From positions 930,001-994,000 of the forward strand of contig NZ_JALKAH010000001.1 of NCBI RefSeq assembly GCF_023015625.1: a stretch of 64,000 nt of DNA, given 5' to 3'. The position numbers and the translations under genes are program-made. This stretch comes from Yoonia sp. F2084L. GTDB lineage: Bacteria; Pseudomonadota; Alphaproteobacteria; Rhodobacterales; Rhodobacteraceae. The notes under the pieces are model-generated. The model was given only the letters and a program-made list of their open reading frames with translations. It did not search any database and had not been told where the DNA came from. Position 1 is the stretch's first letter. Every line of letters starts with the position of its first letter. This document shows positions 45,397 through 54,135 of this stretch, piece by piece.

Positions 45397-46371
45397 CTAT
45401 CCCGCCGCCATCAACGCCGTGTAGCGTGTGAGTGAGATGTTGGACCCACAAGCGATAATCCCAACCTGACGCCCAGCCAGATCATGTTGAAGCGGACCGA
45501 TGATCGCCGCAAGGGACGCAGCACAGGCAGGCTCTGCGGTGATCCGCAAGACGTTTTGGTAGATATCCATCGCCGCCAGCATCTCGCGGTCTTCGATTTT
45601 CACGATCCGATCCACATGGGCCTTTGCTGCGGCATATGTCAGTGGCATTGCCAAGGGTGCGCCAAGGCTATCTGCAATGGTCGCGACCTTCTCTATCCGC
45701 ACGGCTTCACCAGCGGCAAAGCTTTGCGACATGCTGTCAGCACCATAAGGCTCCACCCCAATCACCGTCGCTGCCGGGTTCATTTGTTTGATCGCGCAGG
45801 CCATCCCACTGATCATCCCGCCTCCGCCGATGGGGATGACGAATGTGTCAATTTGCGGGGCCTGCATGGCATATTCATAGCCGCACGTGGCCGCCCCCAA
45901 GATCATATGCGCCGCCTCAAACGGATGCATCAGCACGCGTCCCCCATCGGCGGCGTCATTCATCGCAGCAAAGGCCGCCGCCATATCATCGTGCAAAGTG
46001 ACAGTGGCCCCAAGCGCCTCGCACCCCGCAATACGGGCAGGATCCGTCGCCTTGGGCATAGCGATCAACGCGTTCACACCGGCCGCCTTTGCCGCCCATG
46101 ACACCGCCAGCGCATGGTTGCCCCCACTGGCCGCCACAACACCCGCCCCGCGCTGCGCGGCATCCAGACGACGGATACCCAACAAGGCACCCCGCGCCTT
46201 GAATGACCCTGCCTGCTGAAACAACTCCAGCTTCACCGTCACGCCTGCACATTCCGGTAAAACGTCGTCCCAGCGAGCCGATGCGAGCGGCAGAACAGGC
46301 GTTTCCATCAAGTCGGCCTGCACCTCAGTCTTGGCGGCGATGATCTCATCTAAACTTGGTCCGATCATCAC
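45397..46371 (-). CDS. Threonine/serine dehydratase-like PLP enzyme
   Basis: The product is 324 residues. The PLP Lys is in QAGSFKARGALLG near residue 58, the Asn contact in AASGGNHALAVSWAAK, and the phosphate-binding loop is IPIGGGGMISG. This is the fold-type II family of threonine dehydratase, serine racemase and hydroxyaspartate ammonia-lyase. At 324 residues it lacks the ACT regulatory domain of biosynthetic IlvA, so a catabolic role is likelier. It is 69 bases downstream of sodB, across a terminator. Confidence 0.88.
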   Translation of the reverse strand: MMIGPSLDEIIAAKTEVQADLMETPVLPLASARWDDVLPECAGVTVKLELFQQAGSFKARGALLGIRRLDAAQRGAGVVAASGGNHALAVSWAAKAAGVNALIAMPKATDPARIAGCEALGATVTLHDDMAAAFAAMNDAADGGRVLMHPFEAAHMILGAATCGYEYAMQAPQIDTFVIPIGGGGMISGMACAIKQMNPAATVIGVEPYGADSMSQSFAAGEAVRIEKVATIADSLGAPLAMPLTYAAAKAHVDRIVKIEDREMLAAMDIYQNVLRITAEPACAASLAAIIGPLQHDLAGRQVGIIACGSNISLTRYTALMAAG

Positions 46372-46383
46372 ATTCTCCCACGC

Positions 46384-46416
46384 AAAAGGCCCGCGGAAAG
46401 ATGTCCCACGGGCCTT
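46384..46416 (-). terminator. Rho-independent terminator of sodB
   Basis: On the minus strand AAGGCCCG pairs with CGGGCCTT around a 15-base loop and ends in TTTT. It lies 25 bases after the sodB stop and 13 bases before the dehydratase start, so the latter has its own promoter or depends on read-through. Confidence 0.75.
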
Positions 46417-46440
46417 GCAGATTGTCCAGATGGACTGGGT

Positions 46441-47040
46441 TTACATGCGCGAGGCGACGTTTTCCCAGTTCACAAGGTTATCAAGGAAGTTTGTCAGATA
46501 GACGGGACGCTTGTTGCGGAAGTCGATGTAGTAGGAATGCTCCCACACATCGCAACCCAGCAGCGCTGTCTGACCAAAGCAGAGCGGGTTCACGCCGTTT
46601 TCGGTCTTGGTCACAGTCAGGGAGCCATCAGCGTTCTTGACCAACCAGCACCAGCCGGACCCGAACTGACCGGCACCAGCCGCGCTGAACTGCGATTTGA
46701 ATTCGTCAACAGACCCAAAGCTCTCGGTCAGGGCTGTCTCAAGCTCACCCGGCATCGCGCTATCGCCCGGCCCCATCATTTCCCAAAACTGGTTGTGGTT
46801 CCAAAGCTGGCTGATGTTGTTGAAGATACCGTTCTGGGCGACAGCGTTCTTGTCGTATGTGCCAACGATGATCTCTTCGAGGGACTTGCCCTCCCACTCC
46901 GTGCCTTCGATCGCCTTATTGCCATTGGTGACATAGGCGTTGTGGTGCAGGTCGTGGTGGAACTCGAGGGTCTCGGCGGACATGCCTTTGGACGCAAGCG
47001 CATCGTGGGCATAAGGAAGATCAGGGAGTGAGAATGCCAT
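46441..47040 (-). CDS. sodB: Superoxide dismutase [Fe]
   Basis: The product is 199 residues. Metal ligands are visible: His in LEFHHDLHHNAY, His in LWNHNQFWEMM, and Asp and His in CDVWEHSYYIDFRN. The Gln in the AAGAGQFGSGWCWLV region (the GQFGSG run) favours the iron rather than manganese type. It removes superoxide in the cytoplasm. The gene stands alone with its own terminator. Confidence 0.95.
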   Translation of the reverse strand: MAFSLPDLPYAHDALASKGMSAETLEFHHDLHHNAYVTNGNKAIEGTEWEGKSLEEIIVGTYDKNAVAQNGIFNNISQLWNHNQFWEMMGPGDSAMPGELETALTESFGSVDEFKSQFSAAGAGQFGSGWCWLVKNADGSLTVTKTENGVNPLCFGQTALLGCDVWEHSYYIDFRNKRPVYLTNFLDNLVNWENVASRM

Positions 47041-47311
47041 GTGATCGGTCTTTCTGTGTTGATGAAAGTGATATCCGGATAGATGTCACATGCAGGGCGA
47101 AGGTCAAGGGGGGCAAACACTATCGGCGCATCATGCCGTATGCAAAGCAGCCGAACTCAAATCGTTGTTCAGCAAAATGCCGGAGCCATTCAGCGACACT
47201 TGTCCCACTCTATGAGTTGATGCAACACTGTTTACCTAGGGTAAAACCCTTTTCGCCGCAGGGTTTGCAGTCAATATAGGCACGGCGAAACCTGTTTTGG
47301 GAGGAGCGTTC

Positions 47312-48130
47312 ATGACCATCAAGTCCGAAAACGCCAAGCCAACTGATGATCCGGCGCCTAAGCGGGTCAGCGGCCCAATGGTCAACAAAATTACAGCGGA
47401 TGATATCACGGCGTCACTAAAAGCCGGGTTTTCCGACTTTCTTGCTCATCCTATCATGAGCGGTTTCTTTGGCCTTTTTTATGCGCTGTTCGGCATCCTA
47501 TTCGTTTGGGGGCTTGTCTGGCTTGGCAAGGTTTGGATGGTCATTCCGGCCGCTTTGGCATTCCCACTGGCTGCACCTTTTGCCGCCGCAGGACTTTATG
47601 AAATGTCGCGGCGGATACAATCGGGGAACAGTTTTGGCTGGGCAGAAATCCTCACTGTCATGGCTAATCAGCGCAAACGTGAACTGGGCTGGATGGCGTT
47701 TGTCGTCCTTTTCATTGTTTGGATATGGTTTTACCAGTTCCGCACTGTGCTTGTCATCGTCCTGCAGAACGCGTCCTTCTCAGATTTGGATGGGTTCTTG
47801 AATATCGTGCTTTATACACCGCAAGGCTGGACATTCCTTGCCATAGGCACGTGCGTTGGTGCCGTCTTGTCTGCGGTCCTCTTTTCGGTGAGCGTCGTTT
47901 CTATGCCGATGCTTCTTGATCAAGACGCGGATTTTGTGACCGCGATGCTGACCTCTGTACGTGCCGTGACCCAGAACCCAGCCGTCATGCTTGCTTGGGC
48001 CGCAATCATTACCGTGACCATGCTACTTTCACTGGTCCCGGCATTCCTTGGCCTGATCTTCACCCTGCCGATCCTTGGGCATACCACATGGCACCTCTAC
48101 ACGCGGGCGGTCACACCAGCAAAGGATTAA
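47312..48130 (+). CDS. DUF2189 integral membrane protein
   Basis: The product is 272 residues from the ATG at 47312, which has GGGAGG eight bases upstream. Six hydrophobic segments follow a soluble N-terminal stretch, and the line AFPLAAPFAAAGLYEMSRRI, ending in LGHTTWHLYTRAV, is characteristic of DUF2189. Function is unknown. The family is widespread in alphaproteobacteria. It converges with soxG, 25 bases apart. Confidence 0.88.
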   Translation: MTIKSENAKPTDDPAPKRVSGPMVNKITADDITASLKAGFSDFLAHPIMSGFFGLFYALFGILFVWGLVWLGKVWMVIPAALAFPLAAPFAAAGLYEMSRRIQSGNSFGWAEILTVMANQRKRELGWMAFVVLFIVWIWFYQFRTVLVIVLQNASFSDLDGFLNIVLYTPQGWTFLAIGTCVGAVLSAVLFSVSVVSMPMLLDQDADFVTAMLTSVRAVTQNPAVMLAWAAIITVTMLLSLVPAFLGLIFTLPILGHTTWHLYTRAVTPAKD

Positions 48131-48155
48131 TCTGGCAGGCGAGCGAGCAAAGCCG

Positions 48156-48722
48156 TTAGCTGAAATGCCCAACGGCACCCGCCTTCGCCGATGCCACCAA
48201 CAAATCAAACGCATACCCCGCCACAGAGCGGAAGCAGATCACTTCAAACGTATCCGCATCCCGCATCCAGAAGGCTGCTGCCACCTGCCCCAGTCGCGTC
48301 CGCCGGAAATCGCCGGGTTTGAAGCTGTCGGGATGCAAATCCGCCGGGGCGAGTTTCGCGATCACCTCGCGGGCGAACGTTCCTTCCACAAAAATCACCG
48401 CCCGTGCGTCCGAGACGTTTTCGGCCAGATAATGCGTGCCACCCAGCGCCGCGTCGATCTTTGCCAGGGCATCTACGGCCTGCGAATAAGGTACAAGCAC
48501 CAACACCTCATCAGGTGACATCCAGCACAGGCCTTTGTCGCCTTCGCAATGCGCCTTGCCTTGATCAGGCATCTTTGCACCCGTCAATGACGTGCAGACC
48601 TTGCGTAGTTTCTTATCGCTCAAATCACCACGCAGGATGATCATCCCGCGCAAACCCGCCTCGCGGATCGTTACTTCACCAGGGGCAACCTTGCCTTGTA
48701 ATGCGCTGACAGCATCAGACAT
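48156..48722 (-). CDS. soxG: Sarcosine oxidase subunit gamma
   Basis: The product is 188 residues from the ATG at 48722. It has the weak GcvT-like fold typical of SoxG, with REAGLRGMIILRGDLSD early and FEVICFRSVAGYAFDLLVAS at the end. The heterotetrameric enzyme (alpha, beta, gamma, delta) oxidises sarcosine to glycine with transfer of the one-carbon unit to tetrahydrofolate. Its start overlaps soxA by eight bases. Confidence 0.92.
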   Translation of the reverse strand: MSDAVSALQGKVAPGEVTIREAGLRGMIILRGDLSDKKLRKVCTSLTGAKMPDQGKAHCEGDKGLCWMSPDEVLVLVPYSQAVDALAKIDAALGGTHYLAENVSDARAVIFVEGTFAREVIAKLAPADLHPDSFKPGDFRRTRLGQVAAAFWMRDADTFEVICFRSVAGYAFDLLVASAKAGAVGHFS

Positions 48723-51700
48723 TTTGCTTCTCCCCTTCTTTGTCATAGAACACCGGATCAACGATCTTGGCACGGACAGTCGTGCCGTCCACCTTGTTGA
48801 ACTCAATCACCTCGCCCATACGTTCCGGCCCTTTGTGCACCAGCCCCATCGCGATGCCGCGTTCAAGGTTTGCCGAATAGTAGGTCGAGGTCACACGCCC
48901 TTGGGTATTGCGCTGCCCATTTTCGTTTTCACCTTCGGCGATCGCATAGGCGCCATCGGGCAAGACCGAGCCATCTTCAGTTTCCAGCCCGACCAACTTC
49001 CACCGGTCAGCGTTCGCCATGTGGCTGCGCTCATGCGCGCGCTTGCCTAAGTAATCTTCTTTCTTCTTCGACAGCGCCCATTGCAGGTTCAGGTCCTGCG
49101 GGATCACCGTCCCGTCCGTCTCATCCCCGATCATAATAAAGCCTTTCTCGGCCCGCAGGATGTGCAGGGTTTCGGTACCATATGGCATGATCCCAAACTC
49201 CTGCCCCGCTTCCATCAGCGCATCCCAGAAAGCGGCACCCTGCCCGGCAGGTACTGCGATTTCATAGGATAGCTCACCCGAAAAGGAGATGCGGAAGACG
49301 CGCGCATCAAACGCACCGATCTTACCCTCGCGCCACTGCATGAACGGTAACGCCTCGGCTGAAACATCCATCCCACCCAGCTTGCGCAGCAGTTTGCGTG
49401 CATTCGGGCCGACAACAGCGATCTGCGCATATTGCTCGGTCACATTGGCGACATAGACCTTCCAGTCCCACCATTCGCATTGCAGCCAGTCTTCCATATG
49501 CGCGTGGATATGCTCTGCCCCGCCTGTGGTCGTGTGGCAAAGCCAGGTATCCTCAGCCATGCGCACCACAACGCCATCGTCTATCAGGAAACCGTTTTCG
49601 GAACACATCAGACCATAGCGGCATTTGCCGACAGGCAGCGTGGACATCATGTTGGTGTACATCATGTCCAGAAACTTGCCCGCATCCGGCCCTTTGACGA
49701 TCAGCTTGCCAAGGGTCGACGCGTCAAGCAGGCCAAGGTTCTCGCGCGTGTTCTTGACCTCGCGGTTAACCGCGTCATGCACACTTTCACCGGGACGTAG
49801 ATAGGCGAAGGGCCTGCGCCATTGGCCGACAGGCTCATTGTCAGCGCCGTTCGCGTTTGACCACGCGGATATCGGGGTAATGCGAATAGGCTGGAACAAT
49901 TCATCCCGCGCCGCACCCGCGATAGAGGCCATGGAGATTGGCGTGTAAGGCGGACGGAAAGTGGTCGTACCCACATTCGGAATATCGGCGTTCAAGGACT
50001 GCGAGAGGATCGCAAGACCATTGATATTACTCAGCTTTCCTTGATCCGTCGCCATACCGAGGGTGGTATAACGCTTGGTGTGCTCGACACTCTCGAACCC
50101 CTCTTGCGCGGCCAGTTGGACATCACTGACCTTCACATCATTCTGGAAGTCCAGCCAAGCCTTGGAGCGCAGTGCATGGCTCGCCCCCTGCGGCATCAAC
50201 CAGACAGGAGAGATCGGTCCTTCGGCTGCATCCTCACCCATCGGGGCCTGTCCACCGCGCTTGGTATGGCCCGCTGCCTTGGCCGCAGAGCGCCCAGCCG
50301 CCCAGCCATCGCTGACAGCCTCTGCTGTAAACAAATGCCCGTTGGCTATACCTGCCGTGATCACAAAGGGTTCTCCGTCAGCGCCTGTCGGCGCGCGTTC
50401 GGGGTCAGGTCGAAACATCACTTGCGCGGGATCCCAGTTCAGCTTGCCGCCACAGTGTGACCACAGGTGCACAACCGGGGACCAGCCGCCCGACATCGCG
50501 ACACAATCGCATTCAATCTCTTCCAGCACAGCACCTTCGCCGGCCTGCGCGCACAGCGCCACACCAGTCACACGCTTGCCGCCTTTGACCTTTGCGATGC
50601 CCTTGCCCATCTCAACCCGTATTCCCAAGCCGCGGGCACGGTCGATCAAATCACCGTCTGCCTCGACCCGAGCATCAACGATAACGGGAACATCGAGCCC
50701 CGCCTCCTTCAGCACAATCGCCGTGCGATACGCATCATCATTGTTGGTCACAACAACTGTTCGGTCGCCCACGGAAACGCCGAAATTCACCACGTAATCG
50801 CGCACGGCAGAAGCCAGCATGACACCCGGCAGATCGTTTGCGGCAAAGGACAAAGGCCGCTCAATCGCGCCTGTCGCAGTGACAATCTGCTTGGCGCGGA
50901 TACGCCACAAACGGTGGCGCGGGCCGTCTGTATCAGGTGCGTGATCAGTCAAACGCTCATAGGCCAGCGTATAGCCGTGATCATACACACCTGCACCCAT
51001 GCAACGCAGGCGCATGTCAACATTCGACATATCTTCAAGAGCTTCCACGGTGGTGTTAATCCACTCTTGCGCGGACAAACCATCAATATCTGGCGTGTCC
51101 ACAACTGCGCGCCCACCCCAATCAGCGGTCTGCTCTACCAAGAGCACCCGCGCACCACGCTCACCGGCAGCTTTGGCCGCAGCAAGACCCGCAATGCCCC
51201 CGCCAACGACCAAAACATCGACGTGGCAGTGAAAGTGTTCATAGGTATCCTGATCGCGATCCTTGGGCGCTTTGCCCAGACCCGCCGATTTGCGGATCAC
51301 GGGTTCATAGACATGTTTCCAGAACGCCCGCGGATACATGAACATCTTGTAGTAGAAACCCGCAGGCAGGAACCGCGACAGATGCGTGTTGATCGCGCCC
51401 ACGTCAAACTCCAGCGAGGGCCAGTGATTTTGCGATTGGGCGGTCAGCCCGTCAAACAGCTCGGTCGTGGTGACGCGCGCGTTAGGCTCAAAACCCGCGC
51501 CTTTGCCCAGATTGACCAAGCCATTAGGCTCTTCCGCGCCGGATGCCACAACACCACGCGGGCGGTGATACTTGAACGAACGGCCCATCAGCATCTGATC
51601 ATTCGCCAACAAGGCTGAGGCCAGAGTATCACCTTCAAACCCGCGCAAGTGCTTGCCGTTAAAGGTGAATGAAACGGCCTTGTCTTTGTTGATCAGGCGG

Positions 51701-51726
51701 CCTTGCCTTTCCAAACGGGTGCTCAT
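48715..51726 (-). CDS. soxA: Sarcosine oxidase subunit alpha
   Basis: The product is 1003 residues from the ATG at 51726, full length for the family. It has an N-terminal ferredoxin-like part (FTFNGKHLRGFEGDTLASAL), an NAD-binding Rossmann site VLVVGGGIAGLAAAKAAGER near residue 170, and a C-terminal aminomethyltransferase (GcvT) half that binds folate (GLLDASTLGKLIVKGPDAGK). It pairs with SoxB to hold the flavins. Its stop overlaps the soxG start by eight bases and its start overlaps soxD by four. Confidence 0.97.
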   Translation of the reverse strand: MSTRLERQGRLINKDKAVSFTFNGKHLRGFEGDTLASALLANDQMLMGRSFKYHRPRGVVASGAEEPNGLVNLGKGAGFEPNARVTTTELFDGLTAQSQNHWPSLEFDVGAINTHLSRFLPAGFYYKMFMYPRAFWKHVYEPVIRKSAGLGKAPKDRDQDTYEHFHCHVDVLVVGGGIAGLAAAKAAGERGARVLLVEQTADWGGRAVVDTPDIDGLSAQEWINTTVEALEDMSNVDMRLRCMGAGVYDHGYTLAYERLTDHAPDTDGPRHRLWRIRAKQIVTATGAIERPLSFAANDLPGVMLASAVRDYVVNFGVSVGDRTVVVTNNDDAYRTAIVLKEAGLDVPVIVDARVEADGDLIDRARGLGIRVEMGKGIAKVKGGKRVTGVALCAQAGEGAVLEEIECDCVAMSGGWSPVVHLWSHCGGKLNWDPAQVMFRPDPERAPTGADGEPFVITAGIANGHLFTAEAVSDGWAAGRSAAKAAGHTKRGGQAPMGEDAAEGPISPVWLMPQGASHALRSKAWLDFQNDVKVSDVQLAAQEGFESVEHTKRYTTLGMATDQGKLSNINGLAILSQSLNADIPNVGTTTFRPPYTPISMASIAGAARDELFQPIRITPISAWSNANGADNEPVGQWRRPFAYLRPGESVHDAVNREVKNTRENLGLLDASTLGKLIVKGPDAGKFLDMMYTNMMSTLPVGKCRYGLMCSENGFLIDDGVVVRMAEDTWLCHTTTGGAEHIHAHMEDWLQCEWWDWKVYVANVTEQYAQIAVVGPNARKLLRKLGGMDVSAEALPFMQWREGKIGAFDARVFRISFSGELSYEIAVPAGQGAAFWDALMEAGQEFGIMPYGTETLHILRAEKGFIMIGDETDGTVIPQDLNLQWALSKKKEDYLGKRAHERSHMANADRWKLVGLETEDGSVLPDGAYAIAEGENENGQRNTQGRVTSTYYSANLERGIAMGLVHKGPERMGEVIEFNKVDGTTVRAKIVDPVFYDKEGEKQNV

Positions 51727-52052
51727 TGGACATTCCCCCAAGACCAACCGGGTCGTTTGGCCGTGATTTTATCTTTGATGTCCTGCGGTGGCTCCAGCGT
51801 CTGGGCCGGATAGGTGCCAAAGACCTCTAGCGTGTTGGTGCAGCGCGCCGCCAGAAACCACTTGCCGCAGCCATAGGCATGCCGCCAGCGTTCAAAATGT
51901 ACGCCTTTGGGGTTTTCGCGCATAAAGAGGTAATCCTCGAAATCATCATCCGTTGATCCGGGGCCTTCCCGCTTCAGATGGGCTTGGCCGCCTGCGTGCA
52001 GATCGGTTTCGTCGGCGTCAACGCCACAACATGGGCAATGCAGGATCAGCAT
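51723..52052 (-). CDS. soxD: Sarcosine oxidase subunit delta
   Basis: The product is 109 residues from the ATG at 52052. LHCPCCGVDADETDLHAGGQ carries three Cys and a His for the structural zinc of SoxD. The remainder matches the family (RWRHAYGCGKWFLAARCT). It is small but essential to the tetramer. It overlaps soxA by four bases and follows soxB with an inserted small gene in between. Confidence 0.94.
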   Translation of the reverse strand: MLILHCPCCGVDADETDLHAGGQAHLKREGPGSTDDDFEDYLFMRENPKGVHFERWRHAYGCGKWFLAARCTNTLEVFGTYPAQTLEPPQDIKDKITAKRPGWSWGNVQ

Positions 52053-52154
52053 GGGCAAAACTCGGGGCTATTGAATGCAGTGATATCCCATGCACAAAAG
52101 GCGCGCGCATCGCTGCGCACGCCTTGAGGTGGTCGGGTGTGAGTGGTCGTGGGC

Positions 52155-52379
52155 TTATTCGCCTGCGGCTGGTGCGACAGGTTGGATCGGTGCTGTTTCT
52201 TCCACAACGGGTGCAACCTCTTGGGTTGTGCCAACTGTTGCCGGATCAACTTCCGTACTGACGCTGCCGCCCGCAAAGAGCGCGTAAAGCAGAACCAGAA
52301 CGACAATGACCGCAGCGACAAGGAACCCGATGCCGCTTCCGCTTGACGTGGTAGACTTGGCTTGGCTGAATTCATCCAT
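52155..52379 (-). CDS. Small single-pass membrane protein between soxB and soxD
   Basis: The product is 74 residues. One helix (GIGFLVAAVIVVLVLLYALF, about residues 17-36) is followed by a Val/Pro/Glu-rich tail, probably outside the membrane. AAGGAGG (52386-52392) lies six bases before the ATG, a strong ribosome site. It interrupts the otherwise compact soxBDAG. I cannot name its family. It may be transcribed with sox, but the 307-base gap to soxB on its upstream side could hold a separate promoter. Confidence 0.7.
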   Translation of the reverse strand: MDEFSQAKSTTSSGSGIGFLVAAVIVVLVLLYALFAGGSVSTEVDPATVGTTQEVAPVVEETAPIQPVAPAAGE

Positions 52380-52546
52380 GATGCGTCCTCCTTTTGAGAC
52401 AACACCAACATCGCAGCCCCCGTCAAAAAAGGAACATAAGCGGAAATCCCCCTTGATTTTAGGCGATCAGTAGCCATTTCCGCCGATGTCAGTCGGCTAA
52501 CCGTTGCCGGGGTCGCAAACAAACACGGCAATGCTAACTTAGGTGC

Positions 52547-52660
52547 ATGGAACTGTTGCTTATCGTCATAGGGGGTATCCTCACGACCGCGATCATCTTT
52601 ATGGTCATCGACGGCGTGCGCGGTGGTTTCCTTGATGAGGATGAAGATGGGCGCGACTGA
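52547..52660 (+). CDS. Candidate 37-residue membrane microprotein
   Basis: An ATG at 52547 opens a 37-residue frame: LLLIVIGGILTTAIIFMVID gives one membrane helix, followed by an acidic end (FLDEDEDGRD). AGGT precedes the start but weakly. It lies on the opposite strand inside the 307-base soxB to small-gene gap. The helix plus charged tail is protein-like, but length alone gives little support. Apart from this the gap shows only an AT-rich stretch near 52420-52460. Confidence 0.4.
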   Translation: MELLLIVIGGILTTAIIFMVIDGVRGGFLDEDEDGRD

Positions 52661-52686
52661 GCGCTTTGCTTTCCTGAGCACCGTTA

Positions 52687-53931
52687 TCAATGCGCTACCC
52701 CTGCCGCTACACTTTCGTCAATGAACTTACCCTCGCGGAAGCGGAACATGCTGAATTCATCTGTCAGCGGTGATTGCCCCTTGGCCATCAGCTCTGCCAT
52801 GGCCCAGCCTGATCCCGGGATCGCCTTGAACCCGCCTGTTCCCCAGCCGCAGTTCACAAAAACCCCTTCGACCGGCGTTTTCGACAGGATGGGCGAACGG
52901 TCGCCGGTCACGTCCACGATCCCGCCCCATTGCCGCAGCATTTTCAGCCGTGCCAGCATTGGGAAGGTTTCGACTAGGGCGCGCACCGTTTCCTCGATAT
53001 GGTGGAATGATCCGCGCTGGGTGTAGTTGTTATAGCCGTCGGTGCCGCCGCCGATCACCATCTCGCCTTTGTCGGATTGCGACAGATAGCCGTGCACAGT
53101 GTTGGCCATTACGACGATATCCATCGCGGGTTTGATCGGCTCTGACACCAGCGCCTGCAACGCGACGCTTTCGATAGGCAACCGAAAGCCCGCCATTTGC
53201 GCCATCACGCCAGAGTGGCCCGCTGTGACCATCCCCAGCTTGTCGCAATCGATCGGCCCTTTTGTCGTGTCCACGCCAACCACTTTACCGTCTTTCTGAC
53301 GCACACCCTGCACTTCGCATTGCTGGATCACATCCATGCCCATGTCAGAGCAGGCCCGGGCATAACCCCAGGCAACGGCATCATGGCGCGCGGTGCCGCC
53401 GCGTGCCTGCCACAGGCCACCCAAAACAGGGTAACGCGGGCCGTCGATGTTCATGATCGGGCAAAGCTCTTTTACGCGGGCCGGATCAATCCATTCGGTT
53501 TGAACCCCTTGCAGCGCATTGGCATGGGCGGTCCGTTTGTACCCCCGTACCTCATGCTGGGTTTGGGCCAGCATGATCACGCCGCGGGGGCTGAACATGA
53601 CGTTGTAGTTCAGGTCCTGTGACATCGTCTCATAAAGCGAGCGTGACTTTTCATAGATCGCCGCAGACGGATCTTGCAGATAGTTTGAGCGGATAATCGT
53701 GGTGTTGCGCCCGGTATTGCCGCCACCCAGCCACCCTTTTTCAAGGATCGCGACATTGGTGATCCCAAAGTTCTTGCCCAGAAAATACGCCGTCGCCAAC
53801 CCGTGTCCACCGGCGCCCACGATGATCACATCGTATTTCTTCTTGGGCTCAGGTTTCGCCCATGCCCGGTCCCAACCCGTGTGTTGGCGCATGGCTTCGC
53901 GGGCAATGGCAAAGGCGGAATAGCGTTTCAT
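52687..53931 (-). CDS. soxB: Sarcosine oxidase subunit beta
   Basis: The product is 414 residues. FAD is bound by VIIVGAGGHGLATAYFLGKN near residue 35, then EKGWLGGGNTGRNTTIIRSN, the region that includes the His for covalent FMN in this family further on. The C-terminal half ends in VNCGWGTGGFKAIPGSGWAM. It starts the sox operon. The glycine/folate partners (glyA, purU, folD) often found with this operon are not in the window. Confidence 0.97.
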   Translation of the reverse strand: MKRYSAFAIAREAMRQHTGWDRAWAKPEPKKKYDVIIVGAGGHGLATAYFLGKNFGITNVAILEKGWLGGGNTGRNTTIIRSNYLQDPSAAIYEKSRSLYETMSQDLNYNVMFSPRGVIMLAQTQHEVRGYKRTAHANALQGVQTEWIDPARVKELCPIMNIDGPRYPVLGGLWQARGGTARHDAVAWGYARACSDMGMDVIQQCEVQGVRQKDGKVVGVDTTKGPIDCDKLGMVTAGHSGVMAQMAGFRLPIESVALQALVSEPIKPAMDIVVMANTVHGYLSQSDKGEMVIGGGTDGYNNYTQRGSFHHIEETVRALVETFPMLARLKMLRQWGGIVDVTGDRSPILSKTPVEGVFVNCGWGTGGFKAIPGSGWAMAELMAKGQSPLTDEFSMFRFREGKFIDESVAAGVAH

Positions 53932-54135
53932 CGGCTTGCAAAATCCTTGTCATATGCGGGCCATACCCACGCATCCTATCTGAACCCTGCGCAGACCCAA
54001 GAGGTTCCTCTCAGCGGCGTATATTTCGTCTTTTACGACATGCTGGCGATGTCGTGAATTGTCATGCCGTCGCAGCCCCTTTTCATGGCGCGACAGGGCG
54101 TTTATGTCAGCATCAGCAAGGGGACGCGAAGACCT

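Noticed and set aside
50467..51618. Open frame of 383 codons on the + strand
   Set aside because: Opposite soxA, with no domain and shadow-like composition.
52046..52690. Open frame of 214 codons on the - strand spanning the soxB-soxD gap
   Set aside because: It overlaps the well-supported 74-residue gene in another frame and has no coherent protein character.
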